Source: an uncultured Pelagibacteraceae bacterium (GTDB lineage Bacteria; Pseudomonadota; Alphaproteobacteria; Pelagibacterales; Pelagibacteraceae). Taken from it: a DNA stretch of 46,569 nt. Numbering within the stretch: position 1 is the first letter of the stretch; every line of letters begins with the position of its first letter. The stretch covers positions 1 to 46,569 of the forward strand of contig CACPPH010000006.1 in assembly GCA_902635795.1 (NCBI GenBank), in the 5' to 3' direction. This document shows positions 19,418 through 29,448 of the stretch, one piece after another. A program made the position numbers and the translations under genes. The notes under the pieces were generated by a model, which was not told where the DNA came from, did not search any database, and saw nothing but the letters and a program-made list of their open reading frames with translations.

Positions 19418-21122
19418 TTTTTTTCTGTTTGTGTCGAATAATTTTAAATCTTAAATTACTTTGCTTTATTTGACTTATCAAGTTTGTAAAGTTTTTCAAA
19501 TCTTTAATTTGCAAATCAAAAGAAAAGGTAAGGTGTTCCTTTGATCTTCTAATAATTTCTAAATTCACTATATTTCCTTTATTAAGACCAATAAGTGAGG
19601 TTATGTGACCTAATACTCCAGGTTTATGAGGTAAATCAACTTCAATTGTGCTTGAATAATTTTTTTCAATAACATTTAAGTTTTCTGTAGATCTATCTTG
19701 CCAAAATCTTCGAATGGCCGATCGCGCTTTCCCGGTTTTAGAAGATGAGAGCCAATGTAAAGATGGAGTCCCGTTTTTAGAAGTTTCAATATTCACTAAA
19801 TCTCCGTTTTTCAAAATTGTTTGTAATGTAGAATGACTTCCGTTAACGGAGCAACCTACTGCGCTATTTCCAATTTTAGTATGAACAGCATAAGCAAAAT
19901 CAATTGGAGTCGCTTGTTTAGGTAATTTTATAACAGCTCCTTTAGGGGTAAAACAAAATACATTTTCTTGAAACATTTGTAATTTTGTAAATTCATAATA
20001 ATGTTCAGGACTAGTACCTGCCTCAATAATTTCTACCAAATCTCTTAACCAGTCGTATTCTTTCCATGATAATTCTGAAAACTTTTCTGAAGATTTGTAT
20101 TTCCAATGAGAAGCAATACCCCTTTGAGCAAATTCATGCATTTCATGTGTTCTAATTTGTATCTCTATTCTATTTTTTTTAGGACCAATCACAGCTGTAT
20201 GAATTGATTTGTATTTATTAATCTTAGGTGTCGATATATAGTCTTTAAACTTTCCTGGTATAGTTGGAAATCTACTATGAAAAATACCTAAAGTCTTATA
20301 GCAATCTTCTACTGTAGTAACTATTACCCGAAAACCTATAATGTCAGTAAGTTGTTCAAGCGATATTTTTTTATTTTGAATTTTGCGCCAAATTGAAAAA
20401 GGCGTCTTTTCTCGTCCTGTTATAGTGGCAGTTATTCCATTTTGTTTTAATATTTCAATAAATTCTTTAGAAATTATTTTAAATGTATCATCAGTATTAT
20501 TTTTAATAAAATTTAATCTTTCTAAAATTAAGTCTCTTGCTGGTGTATTAAGAACCGAAAAAGACAAGTCTTCTAACTCATCTCTAATTCTATTCATCCC
20601 CATCCTATCTGCTAATGGGGCGTAAATTTCCATAGTTTCTTTTGCTTTTCGAATTATTTTGTCTTTATCTTTTACAAACTGAATTGTTCTCATATTGTGT
20701 AATCTGTCGGCAAGTTTGACTAATAAAACTCTTATATCCTTAGATGTTGCTAAGATTAATTTTCTAAAATTTTCAGCTTTGGAATCTGTAGATGCTTTAT
20801 CCTCTAAAGCAGAAATTTTTGTTACACCTTCGACTAAATTAGCAACTTCTTCACCAAATTCTTTTTTAACGGTTTCATAAGTCACGTTAGTATCCTCTAT
20901 CGTGTCATGAAGAAGACCAGTTGTAATTGTTGCGCTATCTAATTTTAATTCTGTTAATATTTTTGCTACAGCAACTGGATGGATGATGTATGGAACACCC
21001 TCTTCTCTTTTTTGATTTTGATGAGCTTCTAAAGCAAAGTCATATGCCTTGCTTAATGACTCTGAATTTAAAAATTTATTGTAAGATTTAATCTGATTAA
21101 TTAATTCATTATTGTTAATCAT
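19374..21122 (-). CDS. RelA/SpoT-homologue (p)ppGpp synthetase/hydrolase, short form (582 aa)
   Basis: HD domain GVPYIIHPVAVAKIL..LLHDTIEDT; synthetase DIIGFRVIV..KDYISTPKINKYKSIHT..RIEIQIRT..MHEFAQRGIASHWKYK; TGS VFCFTPKGAVIKLP..TPIDFAYAVHT; C-terminal ACT DLPHKPGVLGHITSLIG. Confidence 0.96.
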   Translation of the reverse strand: MINNNELINQIKSYNKFLNSESLSKAYDFALEAHQNQKREEGVPYIIHPVAVAKILTELKLDSATITTGLLHDTIEDTNVTYETVKKEFGEEVANLVEGVTKISALEDKASTDSKAENFRKLILATSKDIRVLLVKLADRLHNMRTIQFVKDKDKIIRKAKETMEIYAPLADRMGMNRIRDELEDLSFSVLNTPARDLILERLNFIKNNTDDTFKIISKEFIEILKQNGITATITGREKTPFSIWRKIQNKKISLEQLTDIIGFRVIVTTVEDCYKTLGIFHSRFPTIPGKFKDYISTPKINKYKSIHTAVIGPKKNRIEIQIRTHEMHEFAQRGIASHWKYKSSEKFSELSWKEYDWLRDLVEIIEAGTSPEHYYEFTKLQMFQENVFCFTPKGAVIKLPKQATPIDFAYAVHTKIGNSAVGCSVNGSHSTLQTILKNGDLVNIETSKNGTPSLHWLSSSKTGKARSAIRRFWQDRSTENLNVIEKNYSSTIEVDLPHKPGVLGHITSLIGLNKGNIVNLEIIRRSKEHLTFSFDLQIKDLKNFTNLISQIKQSNLRFKIIRHKQKKNAFIRRIFENFKRN

Positions 21123-21633
21123 GCTTTATTTTAACATTTTTATTTAATCTTGTAATCTCAATCCGAGATTTTTGGCTTAAATTATTTATTAAAAACTGGG
21201 CATTTTTCTTTAAAATTGGATGTGACCATTTAGAATCAATTTCTAAAATCGGATATAAAACAAAATTTCTTAAATGTGCTCTCGGATGGGGCAAAACAAG
21301 ATCTTTTGAGTCTTTTATCAAACCATTAAAATCAACTATATCAATATCAATTACTCTAGGATCATTTTTTTTTGTTTTATTCCTGCCAATTTTTTTTTGA
21401 ATTAAATTTATATCTTTAAATAACCTTAAAAGATTTAAGTTTTTGTTTACTAAAATTCCCACATTAACAAACTTTGGTAGTTTCTGATTTGGATAAGAAG
21501 GAGTTTCATAAAAATTAGAAATTTTTTTAATTTGAATCTTTGCTTTAATTAGTAACTGAATTGCAATTGAAATATTATCAAATCTAGAACCATGAATAGA
21601 ATGTAGATTTGATCCAATATTAAGATGTATCAT
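21115..21633 (-). CDS. folK: 2-amino-4-hydroxy-6-hydroxymethyldihydropteridine pyrophosphokinase
   Basis: [56 protein letters not shown]. Confidence 0.95.
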   Translation of the reverse strand: MIHLNIGSNLHSIHGSRFDNISIAIQLLIKAKIQIKKISNFYETPSYPNQKLPKFVNVGILVNKNLNLLRLFKDINLIQKKIGRNKTKKNDPRVIDIDIVDFNGLIKDSKDLVLPHPRAHLRNFVLYPILEIDSKWSHPILKKNAQFLINNLSQKSRIEITRLNKNVKIKHD

Positions 21634-22103
21634 TTATTATTTCTACTTAACAATCTTGCTCTTTCTCTATTCCAATCTCTCTTTTTTTTTACTTGTCTTT
21701 TATCATAAAGTTTTTTTCCTTTTGCAACTGCGATTTCAATTTTAACTTTTCCTTTAAAGAAATACATCTTAGTTGGAATAATAGTCAAACCTTCCTGATT
21801 TATTCTTCCAATCAACTTATTAATTTCTCGCCTTTTTAAAAGAAGTTTTCTTTCACCTTTAGGATTATGATTGTTATAGGATGATTGTCTGTAAAGCGGG
21901 ATGTGAGAATTAATTAAAAATAGTTCTCCGTTGTTATCTATAGCGTATGAGTCTGCAATGCTTCCTTTACCCTCTCTTAGTGATTTTACTTCTGATCCTT
22001 TTAAGGAAATACCTGCCTCTAAAGTTTCTAAAAAAAAATAATTAAAACTAGCTTTTCTATTCAAACAAATTATTTTTCTTCCGGGCGCTATATTTTGTTT
22101 CAT
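21630..22103 (-). CDS. smpB: SsrA-binding protein SmpB
   Basis: [65 protein letters not shown]. Confidence 0.98.
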   Translation of the reverse strand: MKQNIAPGRKIICLNRKASFNYFFLETLEAGISLKGSEVKSLREGKGSIADSYAIDNNGELFLINSHIPLYRQSSYNNHNPKGERKLLLKRREINKLIGRINQEGLTIIPTKMYFFKGKVKIEIAVAKGKKLYDKRQVKKKRDWNRERARLLSRNNK

Positions 22104-22972
22104 TAAAGTAATTTAGCTACTTTAAGTGCTTCTGAAACCTTCTTTTTTGTTTCTTCTCTGATTTCAACTAATGGTAATCTTACAGATGGATTGCACATAC
22201 CTAATAATGATGCTGCATATTTCACTGGCGATGGATTGCTTTCAATAAATAATGCTGTATGTAAAGGCTGTAAGAGCTTATCTAATGATTCTGCCTCTTG
22301 ATTTTTTTGCTCACAAGCTTTTTGAAAATCAGAAGAAATTTTTGCAGCTATATTTGCTGTGACACCGATAGCTCCCACTCCTCCTCTTTTATTAAACTCA
22401 AAAGCATTATCGTCATTTCCAGTTAGCTGAATAAAATCTTTTCCCATTGCTTTTAATTGCTGATCTACTCTATTTAAGTCACCAGTTGCATCTTTTACAC
22501 CGGCTATATTTTTTAGTTCATATAGTTTGCTCATGGTTTCTACTGACATATCTATTACTGATCTTGAAGGAATGTTATAAATTATAATTGGTATTCCAAC
22601 ACTATCGTTTATCTTTTTATAATGTTGGTATAGGCCCTCTTGAGTTGGTTTGTTGTAATATGGTGTAACAACTAATAATGCATCTGAACCCGCTTTTTCT
22701 GCGTATTGAGATAGTTCAACAGCTTCATCCGTTGAATTAGATCCTGTGCCAGCTATCACAGGTATTTTTCCATTACATTCTTTAACTGCTATCTCTATAA
22801 TTTTTTTGTGTTCACTATGAGATAAAGTGGGGGATTCTCCAGTAGTGCCTCCGGGTACTACACCATTAGTGCCGTTATTTAAGTGATAATCAATTAAACT
22901 TCTATAAGTGTTCTCATCAAGATTATCATCTTTAAATGGGGTTATTAATGCAACAATTGATCCTTTAAGCAT
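22103..22972 (-). CDS. dapA: 4-hydroxy-tetrahydrodipicolinate synthase
   Basis: [63 protein letters not shown]. Confidence 0.98.
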   Translation of the reverse strand: MLKGSIVALITPFKDDNLDENTYRSLIDYHLNNGTNGVVPGGTTGESPTLSHSEHKKIIEIAVKECNGKIPVIAGTGSNSTDEAVELSQYAEKAGSDALLVVTPYYNKPTQEGLYQHYKKINDSVGIPIIIYNIPSRSVIDMSVETMSKLYELKNIAGVKDATGDLNRVDQQLKAMGKDFIQLTGNDDNAFEFNKRGGVGAIGVTANIAAKISSDFQKACEQKNQEAESLDKLLQPLHTALFIESNPSPVKYAASLLGMCNPSVRLPLVEIREETKKKVSEALKVAKLL

Positions 22973-23003
22973 AAAACAATATAAGGTAGATATCCTTAAA
23001 CTT

Positions 23004-25259
23004 ATGCTTAATAGATTAATTAGTCTAGTATTTTTATTATCATTTTTGAAAATTGGTATCGTTTATTCAGAGACAGACTTCTTATTGCCTCAAAAAAAAC
23101 CATCAATTTTTAAAAAACCAGAAAAACAGATCCAAGAAAGTATTAATAAAAATCTACCTGCACCAAAGCCATTATTAGAAAAAAAAGGTGAGACCAAACC
23201 AGCCGTAGTTGAACAAAAAAAAGAGCCTGCTAAAAAAAAAGAAATAAAAATAGAGCTTAAGGAAGAAGTAAAAATACAAGTATCATCTACATTTGTATAC
23301 CCTAGAAAAAAACCAATTACATATAAAGTTTCATCAAAAGAATTAAAAAGTTCGAAAGTTCTTAATAAAAAAGATTTTGAGAGAGCAAAAGAAACAATTG
23401 ATTTTATTAAACAAAAAAAATGGAATAGTGCTTTAAAAAGTGCCCAAAAGGTTAAAGATAGTGAGTTCAGAAAATTAATTACTTGGATGCATCTTAAAAC
23501 CACTAGAAATGGAGCATCATTTAGTGAATATAAAAAATTTATAGAACAAAATGATTATTATCCTAGAATTAACAGAATAAGGTATTTAGCAGAAGAAAAA
23601 ATATATTTAAGAAATAATTCACCCACATCAATAATTAATTGGTTTGAAAAATATCCTCCTTTAGGTGGTTTAGGTAAAATTAAATTAGCTGAGGCCTATC
23701 TAGAACAAGGAAAACTAGAAAAAGTCAAAGAGTTAGTTAAAGAAGGATGGATAACTGCTGAGATAAGAAAAAATGATTTAGGTTATTACAGAGCTAAATT
23801 TAAAAAATTCATCTCATCAGATGATCACGTAAAAAGAGCTGATTATTTAGCATGGGAAAGGAAATATTGGGATTTAAAAAGAATGCTTAAGTATTTGCCT
23901 ACAGATCAAAGGGCTCTTTATAATGCAAGACAAATTTTAATGAGTAACTCTTACGGAGTAGACAATGCAATAGCAAAGGTGCCTCAATATTTAAAAAAAG
24001 ATCCTGGTTTAGAGTTTGATAGATTGAGATGGAGAAACCGAAGAGGACGATTAGACGGATCTTTAGAAATTTTATATCAAAACGCGAATAAAACTGAGAC
24101 ACAAATGGTTAGACCGGATAAATGGTGGGAACAGAGAGAGAGTGTTACAAGAAGTTTAATTTACAAAAAAAGATATAAAACAGCATATAAAGTAGCTAGT
24201 GAACACTCCCTTTCTTCTGGTCCATCCTTTGCGGAAGCTGAATGGCTCTCTGGTTGGATAGCTTTAACTTTTTTGAAATCTCCTGAGTATGCAATTAATC
24301 ATTTTCAAAATTTTTATAATAATGTCGGATATCCGATAAGCTTAGCTAGAGGAGCATATTGGTTAGGAGAGTCGTATGAAAAATTAAATGAAAAAGAAAC
24401 TGCTAATAAATTTTTTTTAGAAGCAGCAAAATTTCCAATGACTTATTATGGACAACTTGCTTTCAATAAGGTTAATCCTGGTAAGAATTTTGAATTAAGA
24501 GACGAAAGTAATTTTGATAAGGATTATGAAAAAGAGTTTAGAAAAAATAAACTTATTAAACATGTTATTCTGTTACATGAACTTGATGCAAGCCAGTATG
24601 CTAAAGATATTCTTAAACATTTGGCTGAACTTAATATTGAGAAAGGTAGTGAGGTTTTAGCAGCAGAGTTATCTACGTCTGTTGAAAGATACGACTTTGC
24701 AATTCAAATATCAAAAAAAGCATCCTATGAAAAAAGATTTTTGAACAAATATAATTACCCAGTTATTGCTACTCCGAAAATTGTAAATAATAAACAGATG
24801 CCTAAACAGGAAATTGTTCTCGCAATAATCAGACAAGAAAGTGAATTTGATAGGAAAGCAAATAGTTGGGCTGGAGCTAGAGGTATGATGCAGTTAATGA
24901 AATACACTGCTAAGATCGTAGCTAAAGAAGCAAAACTACCTTACAGTATTAGTCGACTAACAGCAGATCCAGAATACAACATTAAGCTTGGTTCATATTA
25001 TTTTAATGGATTGCTTAATGATTATAATGGCGTTTTCCCGTTTGCTATTGCAGCGTACAATGCGGGTCCAAATAGAGTAAAAACTTGGAGGAGAGTAAAT
25101 GGTGACCCTTCTAAAGGTCAAATTTCTTATATTAATTGGATTGAACAAATTAGATTTGAAGAAACTAGAAATTACGTTCAACGAGTTTTAGAAAACATTA
25201 ATGTTTACAAATATATTTTAAGAAAAGAACCAGTACAAATAGATAGTTATTTTAACTAA
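23004..25259 (+). CDS. slt: Soluble lytic murein transglycosylase
   Basis: C-terminal SLT domain QESEFDRKANSWAGARGMMQLM...GSYYFNGLLNDYNGVFPFAIAAYNAGPNRVKTW; likely start ATG at 23004 (MLNRLISLVFLLSFLKIGIVYSE signal peptide) rather than 22908 of ORF track, which runs into dapA. Confidence 0.92.
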   Translation: MLNRLISLVFLLSFLKIGIVYSETDFLLPQKKPSIFKKPEKQIQESINKNLPAPKPLLEKKGETKPAVVEQKKEPAKKKEIKIELKEEVKIQVSSTFVYPRKKPITYKVSSKELKSSKVLNKKDFERAKETIDFIKQKKWNSALKSAQKVKDSEFRKLITWMHLKTTRNGASFSEYKKFIEQNDYYPRINRIRYLAEEKIYLRNNSPTSIINWFEKYPPLGGLGKIKLAEAYLEQGKLEKVKELVKEGWITAEIRKNDLGYYRAKFKKFISSDDHVKRADYLAWERKYWDLKRMLKYLPTDQRALYNARQILMSNSYGVDNAIAKVPQYLKKDPGLEFDRLRWRNRRGRLDGSLEILYQNANKTETQMVRPDKWWEQRESVTRSLIYKKRYKTAYKVASEHSLSSGPSFAEAEWLSGWIALTFLKSPEYAINHFQNFYNNVGYPISLARGAYWLGESYEKLNEKETANKFFLEAAKFPMTYYGQLAFNKVNPGKNFELRDESNFDKDYEKEFRKNKLIKHVILLHELDASQYAKDILKHLAELNIEKGSEVLAAELSTSVERYDFAIQISKKASYEKRFLNKYNYPVIATPKIVNNKQMPKQEIVLAIIRQESEFDRKANSWAGARGMMQLMKYTAKIVAKEAKLPYSISRLTADPEYNIKLGSYYFNGLLNDYNGVFPFAIAAYNAGPNRVKTWRRVNGDPSKGQISYINWIEQIRFEETRNYVQRVLENINVYKYILRKEPVQIDSYFN

Positions 25260-25260
25260 T

Positions 25261-25355
25261 TGGCGGTGAGAGAGGGATTCGAACCCTCGGTAGCATAGTT
25301 AAATACTACGGAAGTTTAGCAAACTCCTGGTTTAAACCAACTCACCCATCTCACC
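25261..25355 (-). tRNA. tRNA-Ser(GCU), CCA encoded, long variable arm
   Basis: Reverse complement GGTGAGATGGGTGAGTTGGTTTAAACCAGGAGTTTGCTAAACTTCCGTAGTATTTAACTATGCTACCGAGGGTTCGAATCCCTCTCTCACCGCCA: acceptor GGTGAGA/TCTCACC, T-loop GGTTCGAATCC, anticodon loop TTGCTAA. Confidence 0.95.
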
Positions 25356-25410
25356 ACAAGCTTTACATATCTTTATAAAGAAAATTAACTTATATTGCAC
25401 CAAATTTGTA

Positions 25411-26283
25411 ATGCAACAAAAACAATTATCAGGAATTTTTTATGCTGCTTTTGCATCTCTTTGGTGGGGTGTTGTAGGTACTATTTTTTTCAAATTTGTA
25501 TCTTTTGCATCATTTATTGAATTAACTGTTCACAGAACAATTTGGACAGCAGTTCTATTAATTCTGACAACAAGTTTTTATAAAAAGTGGCCAGAATTTA
25601 ATCAAATTTTTAAAAAGAGAAAAAATCAATTATTGCTTTTTTTATCAGGTTTATTGGTAAGTATAAATTGGGGAACTTGGCTTTATGCCGTCAGTGTAAA
25701 TAAATTATTAGACTCAAGTTTAGGATATTATATCTACCCAATAATAAGTGTATTTTTAGGAAGAGTATTTTTAAAAGAAAAACTAAATAGAAATCAATTT
25801 ATTGCGGTAATATTAGTTGTTATTTCTTTATTTTACTTTTTAATAAAACTTGGTGAATTACCTTGGATTGGTCTTACTGTTGCAATAACTTTTAGTATTT
25901 ATGGATTAATAAGAAAAAAAATTAAAGTTTCATCAGATATAGGTCTGTTGATAGAAACATTGCTAATATCTCCTATAGCAATTGCGTTATTTATTTATTT
26001 GATAAATTTAAACTTAAATGTTTTTTCTTATAAAGAACCTCTTTTATCTTTTTATTTATTTTGGTCAGGATTTATGACTTTAGTGCCTCTCTTTTTATAT
26101 ACTTTAGGTTTTAAAATAATTGGAATCGGTCCAGCAAGTATGATTTTGTTTTTAACTCCAACATCACAATTTCTTTTGGGAATAACTTATTTTGATGAGA
26201 CTCTAACCTTAGAAAAGTTTTTTGGTTTCGTAATAATTTGGATAGCTGTGACTATCTATCTTAATGAATTACGTAAAGAGTGA
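25411..26283 (+). CDS. rarD: RarD-like EamA/DMT-family permease
   Basis: GIFYAAFASLWWGVVGTIFFK, ELTVHRTIWT, WGTWLYAV, LGYYIYPIISVFLGRVFLKEKLN, RarD-type. Confidence 0.85.
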   Translation: MQQKQLSGIFYAAFASLWWGVVGTIFFKFVSFASFIELTVHRTIWTAVLLILTTSFYKKWPEFNQIFKKRKNQLLLFLSGLLVSINWGTWLYAVSVNKLLDSSLGYYIYPIISVFLGRVFLKEKLNRNQFIAVILVVISLFYFLIKLGELPWIGLTVAITFSIYGLIRKKIKVSSDIGLLIETLLISPIAIALFIYLINLNLNVFSYKEPLLSFYLFWSGFMTLVPLFLYTLGFKIIGIGPASMILFLTPTSQFLLGITYFDETLTLEKFFGFVIIWIAVTIYLNELRKE

Positions 26284-27707
26284 GTTGTGATTATTACAAG
26301 TGGTACAATTATAGCTACAAAAAATGAAATAAATAGTAAGTTTGATAAGACAATGGGACTAAAATTTTCTATAGACATAATATTACCTACTAAAAGACTT
26401 GATTGAAAATTTTGACTTGGAAAAAATAATAAACCTGAGCTTAAACCAAAAATAATTGATACTAAAGACAATCTTGTATTAATTTTTTTCTTAAAAAATC
26501 CATAGAAAATTGTTACAACTGCTGCACAACATAGAAGATCTGCAAATAAGAATAAATATAAGATGCTGTAGCCTTTAGAAGCAAAAATAAAAACAATCAC
26601 ACATAATAATAAAATCAGTTTATTAGATTTATCTTTTATTTCTCTACCACTTAAAAATTTATTTAGTTCTTTTCCATCAATAATTATTAGGCTTGAAATA
26701 GCATTTATTAATGTATCAATTGTACTTAATGTTAAGGCTAGGGCTAAAATTAAAATAGATACAATTATTAAAACATTATCATATGATAACATTATTTTAA
26801 AAAAAGCTAGATCAGGTTTTATTTTAGGATCAAGTGAAAAAGATATCAGACCTGTGTAGCCCATCCAAAAAACAATCAAGAAAGATATAATTGATGAGTA
26901 AATTAAACTTTTTTTTAAAATAAAATTATTTTTTGCAGCAAATACACGTTGCCAATTACCCTGGTGAAATAAGTTTGTTGCTGCTACAGCAATAAAAAAT
27001 GTCAATCCAGCAGTGTAATTTGGAATATAATTTTTACTTACAAGTTTTGCAGAATTTTTTTTAATCAATTCATAACTATTTATTTCCAAATTTCCTAAAA
27101 TTAAAAATATAGAAAATAATATTATGCTTAAAATTATTATAAATTGATATTTATCTGTAATAATCGATAGTTTAAATCCACCTCTTAATATATATAAAAG
27201 ACATATGATTAAAGTTAGTCCAGATGTTATCCATAAAGGTGTTTTTGAGATTAAATTTATTAAAAAAGCTATTGCTGTGACTTCTGCTATCAAAAAAATT
27301 GTTAAATAAAATAGAATTAAGATTAACATTATCTTTAAAATTCCAGTCCCAAATCTTCTTTTAATAAACTCAGTTAAAGACATCCCGTTAGGAAACTCTC
27401 TCCTTATTTTCGGTCCAAAATTTAGTAAAAATAGCATAGGTGCAGCTGTGCCTAACGCATATCCAATTACTGCCCCTATTCCCCCCCAAGTTGCTGCTGA
27501 AGCTGGTCCGAATAATATCCAAGCTCCCAAGGCAGATGCTGATAAACTCGTTGTTAATGAAAAAATACTCTCTTTTCTGTCACCAATTATGAAGCTTTTA
27601 TTATCTGAAATTTTTTTTAAATTAATATATCCTAAAGCGATAAAAAAAGCGCCTACCACCAGAGTAATAATTAGCGTTGTTTGTGTTGATAGGTATATAT
27701 CTTTCAT
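26256..27707 (-). CDS. thiV: Sodium:solute symporter family protein, putative thiamin-precursor (HMP) transporter ThiV-like, downstream of TPP riboswitch
   Basis: SSS-family topology; SASALGAWILFGPASAATWGGIGAVIGYALGTAAPM; TPP riboswitch directly upstream. Substrate by analogy to the SAR11 TPP-riboswitch-linked SSS transporter. Confidence 0.82.
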   Translation of the reverse strand: MKDIYLSTQTTLIITLVVGAFFIALGYINLKKISDNKSFIIGDRKESIFSLTTSLSASALGAWILFGPASAATWGGIGAVIGYALGTAAPMLFLLNFGPKIRREFPNGMSLTEFIKRRFGTGILKIMLILILFYLTIFLIAEVTAIAFLINLISKTPLWITSGLTLIICLLYILRGGFKLSIITDKYQFIIILSIILFSIFLILGNLEINSYELIKKNSAKLVSKNYIPNYTAGLTFFIAVAATNLFHQGNWQRVFAAKNNFILKKSLIYSSIISFLIVFWMGYTGLISFSLDPKIKPDLAFFKIMLSYDNVLIIVSILILALALTLSTIDTLINAISSLIIIDGKELNKFLSGREIKDKSNKLILLLCVIVFIFASKGYSILYLFLFADLLCCAAVVTIFYGFFKKKINTRLSLVSIIFGLSSGLLFFPSQNFQSSLLVGNIMSIENFSPIVLSNLLFISFFVAIIVPLVIITTHSLRNSLR

Positions 27708-27778
27708 TTATCCCTTACTGAATTACCGGTCAGGTTCTTAGGGTATAATCTCAGTCTTTATGACACCCCTTATATAAA
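27708..27778 (-). promoter_or_regulatory. TPP riboswitch (thi-box)
   Basis: Reverse strand: TTTATATAAGGGGTGTCATAAAGACTGAGATTATACCCTAAGAACCTGACCGGTAATTCAGTAAGGGATAA|ATG; diagnostic GGGGTG..CTGAGA..ACCCT..GAACCTGA..GTAAGGGA. Confidence 0.92.
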
Positions 27779-29056
27779 TTATATATTTATTTTAGGTAGG
27801 AAGTCAAATGAAGCTGTATCTATTGTAGATGAGTGTTCTCTTCTCATTTTCCAATCGTTACTTATACCAGCTTGAGCTATACTGATTGCATTTCGTCCAT
27901 ATTTTGCATTGGTAAAATCGATTGCTCTCATTAATGGTTGAGATTTATTCTCTAAAATTGGTGCTAATAAATTTAGCTCTTTTTCAGAAGCGTCTCTAAG
28001 CTTTGATAAAATAACTCCAGCTTTTTGATAGAAATAACCATATTTATAAATCTTTCCCAGTCCGCTAATTGCAGTTTTTACAAGTTCAATACTGTTATTG
28101 GTTGCCACCGGCAATTCAATAGTAATAGAATTTGAATAGTATTTTCTATTTTTATCAAATGGACTTGTTCTTATAAATATAGTGACGGCTCTCGTAGTTT
28201 GTTTATCTGTTCTTATTTTTTCTGCTGCATTTAAACAATGAGTGGTTATAGACTCTTTTAATTTATCTAAACTCTCAACTTTTTTTCCAAACGATCTCGA
28301 TACACAACAGCTTTTTCTTCTTGTTTCCTCAGTTTCTAAATCTATACAAGGAATTCCTCTTAATTCCATTACTGTTTTCGCGCCTAAAACATTAGTACTT
28401 TTCTTAACCCATGTGTTTGAAATATTTTTTAGTTTATAAGCATTATCTATTCCATTTTTAATATATAGTTTTGATAACTGTCTTCCAACTCCCCATACAT
28501 CTGCAATATCAAAATCTTTTAGTATATTGTCAATATTTTCTTTTAGAAATACCACTCCTGCTTTATTTTTTTTGGCAATATGATTTGCAACTTTACTTAA
28601 AGTTTTTGTATTTGAAATTCCTACACTTGTTGGTATTCCCGTCCATTTTAAAACTCTTTCTCTTATTTGTTTTCCATATTCTTCGACTTGTTCATCTTTG
28701 ATATGCGATAAATCTAAAAATGCTTCGTCTATGGAATAGATTTCAATTTTATCAGTAAAACCTTTTAAAACTTTCATCACTCGTCTAGAAAGATCTCCAT
28801 ATAATGCATAGTTCGAAGAAAATATCTGAACGTTGTTTTTTTTAACTAAATCTTTAACTTTAAAATATGGTTCTCCCATTCTTATTCCAAGTTTTTTTGC
28901 TTCAGTAGATCTGGATATTACACATCCATCATTATTAGATAGTACTACAACTGGTACATTTTGTATTTTAGGATTGAATAATCTTTCGCAAGAAACATAA
29001 AATGAATTACAGTCAATTAATGCAACTTTTTTTCTACTGCTGTTTGTGTATGACAT
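27779..29056 (-). CDS. umuC: DNA polymerase V subunit UmuC (Y-family polymerase)
   Basis: [67 protein letters not shown]; paired with umuD. Confidence 0.97.
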   Translation of the reverse strand: MSYTNSSRKKVALIDCNSFYVSCERLFNPKIQNVPVVVLSNNDGCVISRSTEAKKLGIRMGEPYFKVKDLVKKNNVQIFSSNYALYGDLSRRVMKVLKGFTDKIEIYSIDEAFLDLSHIKDEQVEEYGKQIRERVLKWTGIPTSVGISNTKTLSKVANHIAKKNKAGVVFLKENIDNILKDFDIADVWGVGRQLSKLYIKNGIDNAYKLKNISNTWVKKSTNVLGAKTVMELRGIPCIDLETEETRRKSCCVSRSFGKKVESLDKLKESITTHCLNAAEKIRTDKQTTRAVTIFIRTSPFDKNRKYYSNSITIELPVATNNSIELVKTAISGLGKIYKYGYFYQKAGVILSKLRDASEKELNLLAPILENKSQPLMRAIDFTNAKYGRNAISIAQAGISNDWKMRREHSSTIDTASFDFLPKINI

Positions 29057-29429
29057 ATGTTACTACTCCCCAAATTATTATTTCTGGATTATCTGTTAAA
29101 TTAATTCGATCCGATGTGTTTTTTGAACCTGATGTTAAGTAGTTGTTGCCCTTACTTTTAACCAGAGTTTTGACTACAAGTTCTTCGTTGATATTTGCTA
29201 TAACAGTGGAGAAATTTTTTGGATTTAAGCTTTTATCCACTATTAATAGATCGCCGTCATATATGCCCACATTAGTCATAGATTTACCTTGCACTCTAAT
29301 GATGAACGTAGCTGGTGCATTTGTTATGAGATGAGAGTTTAGATCTATATCGTCTTCAATATAATCCGTTGCCGGAGAAGGAAAACCAGCTCCCACTTTA
29401 TGTAAATAATAAGGTATTGTTAACTTCAT
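29034..29429 (-). CDS. umuD: UmuD-like S24 (LexA-fold) translesion protein
   Basis: [51 protein letters not shown] Ser/Lys dyad; overlaps umuC. Confidence 0.95.
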   Translation of the reverse strand: MKLTIPYYLHKVGAGFPSPATDYIEDDIDLNSHLITNAPATFIIRVQGKSMTNVGIYDGDLLIVDKSLNPKNFSTVIANINEELVVKTLVKSKGNNYLTSGSKNTSDRINLTDNPEIIIWGVVTYVIHKQQ

Positions 29430-29433
29430 AAAT

Positions 29434-29448
29434 GTTCTTGTTTTGTTC
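29434..29448. promoter_or_regulatory. Alphaproteobacterial LexA box (GTTC-N7-GTTC)
   Basis: GTTC TTGTTTT GTTC exactly matching the alphaproteobacterial SOS direct repeat, 4 nt upstream of the umuD ATG. Confidence 0.85.

Noticed and set aside
22908-23003. N-terminal extension of the slt ORF
   Set aside because: Would overlap the divergent dapA 5' end; the ATG at 23004 gives a proper signal peptide.
29434-29448. Possibility that the GTTC-N7-GTTC repeat is a chance match
   Set aside because: Chance is possible in isolation, but the exact spacing, position at a sigma70-like promoter and identity of the downstream genes (umuDC) make a LexA operator the better explanation, so kept as a feature.
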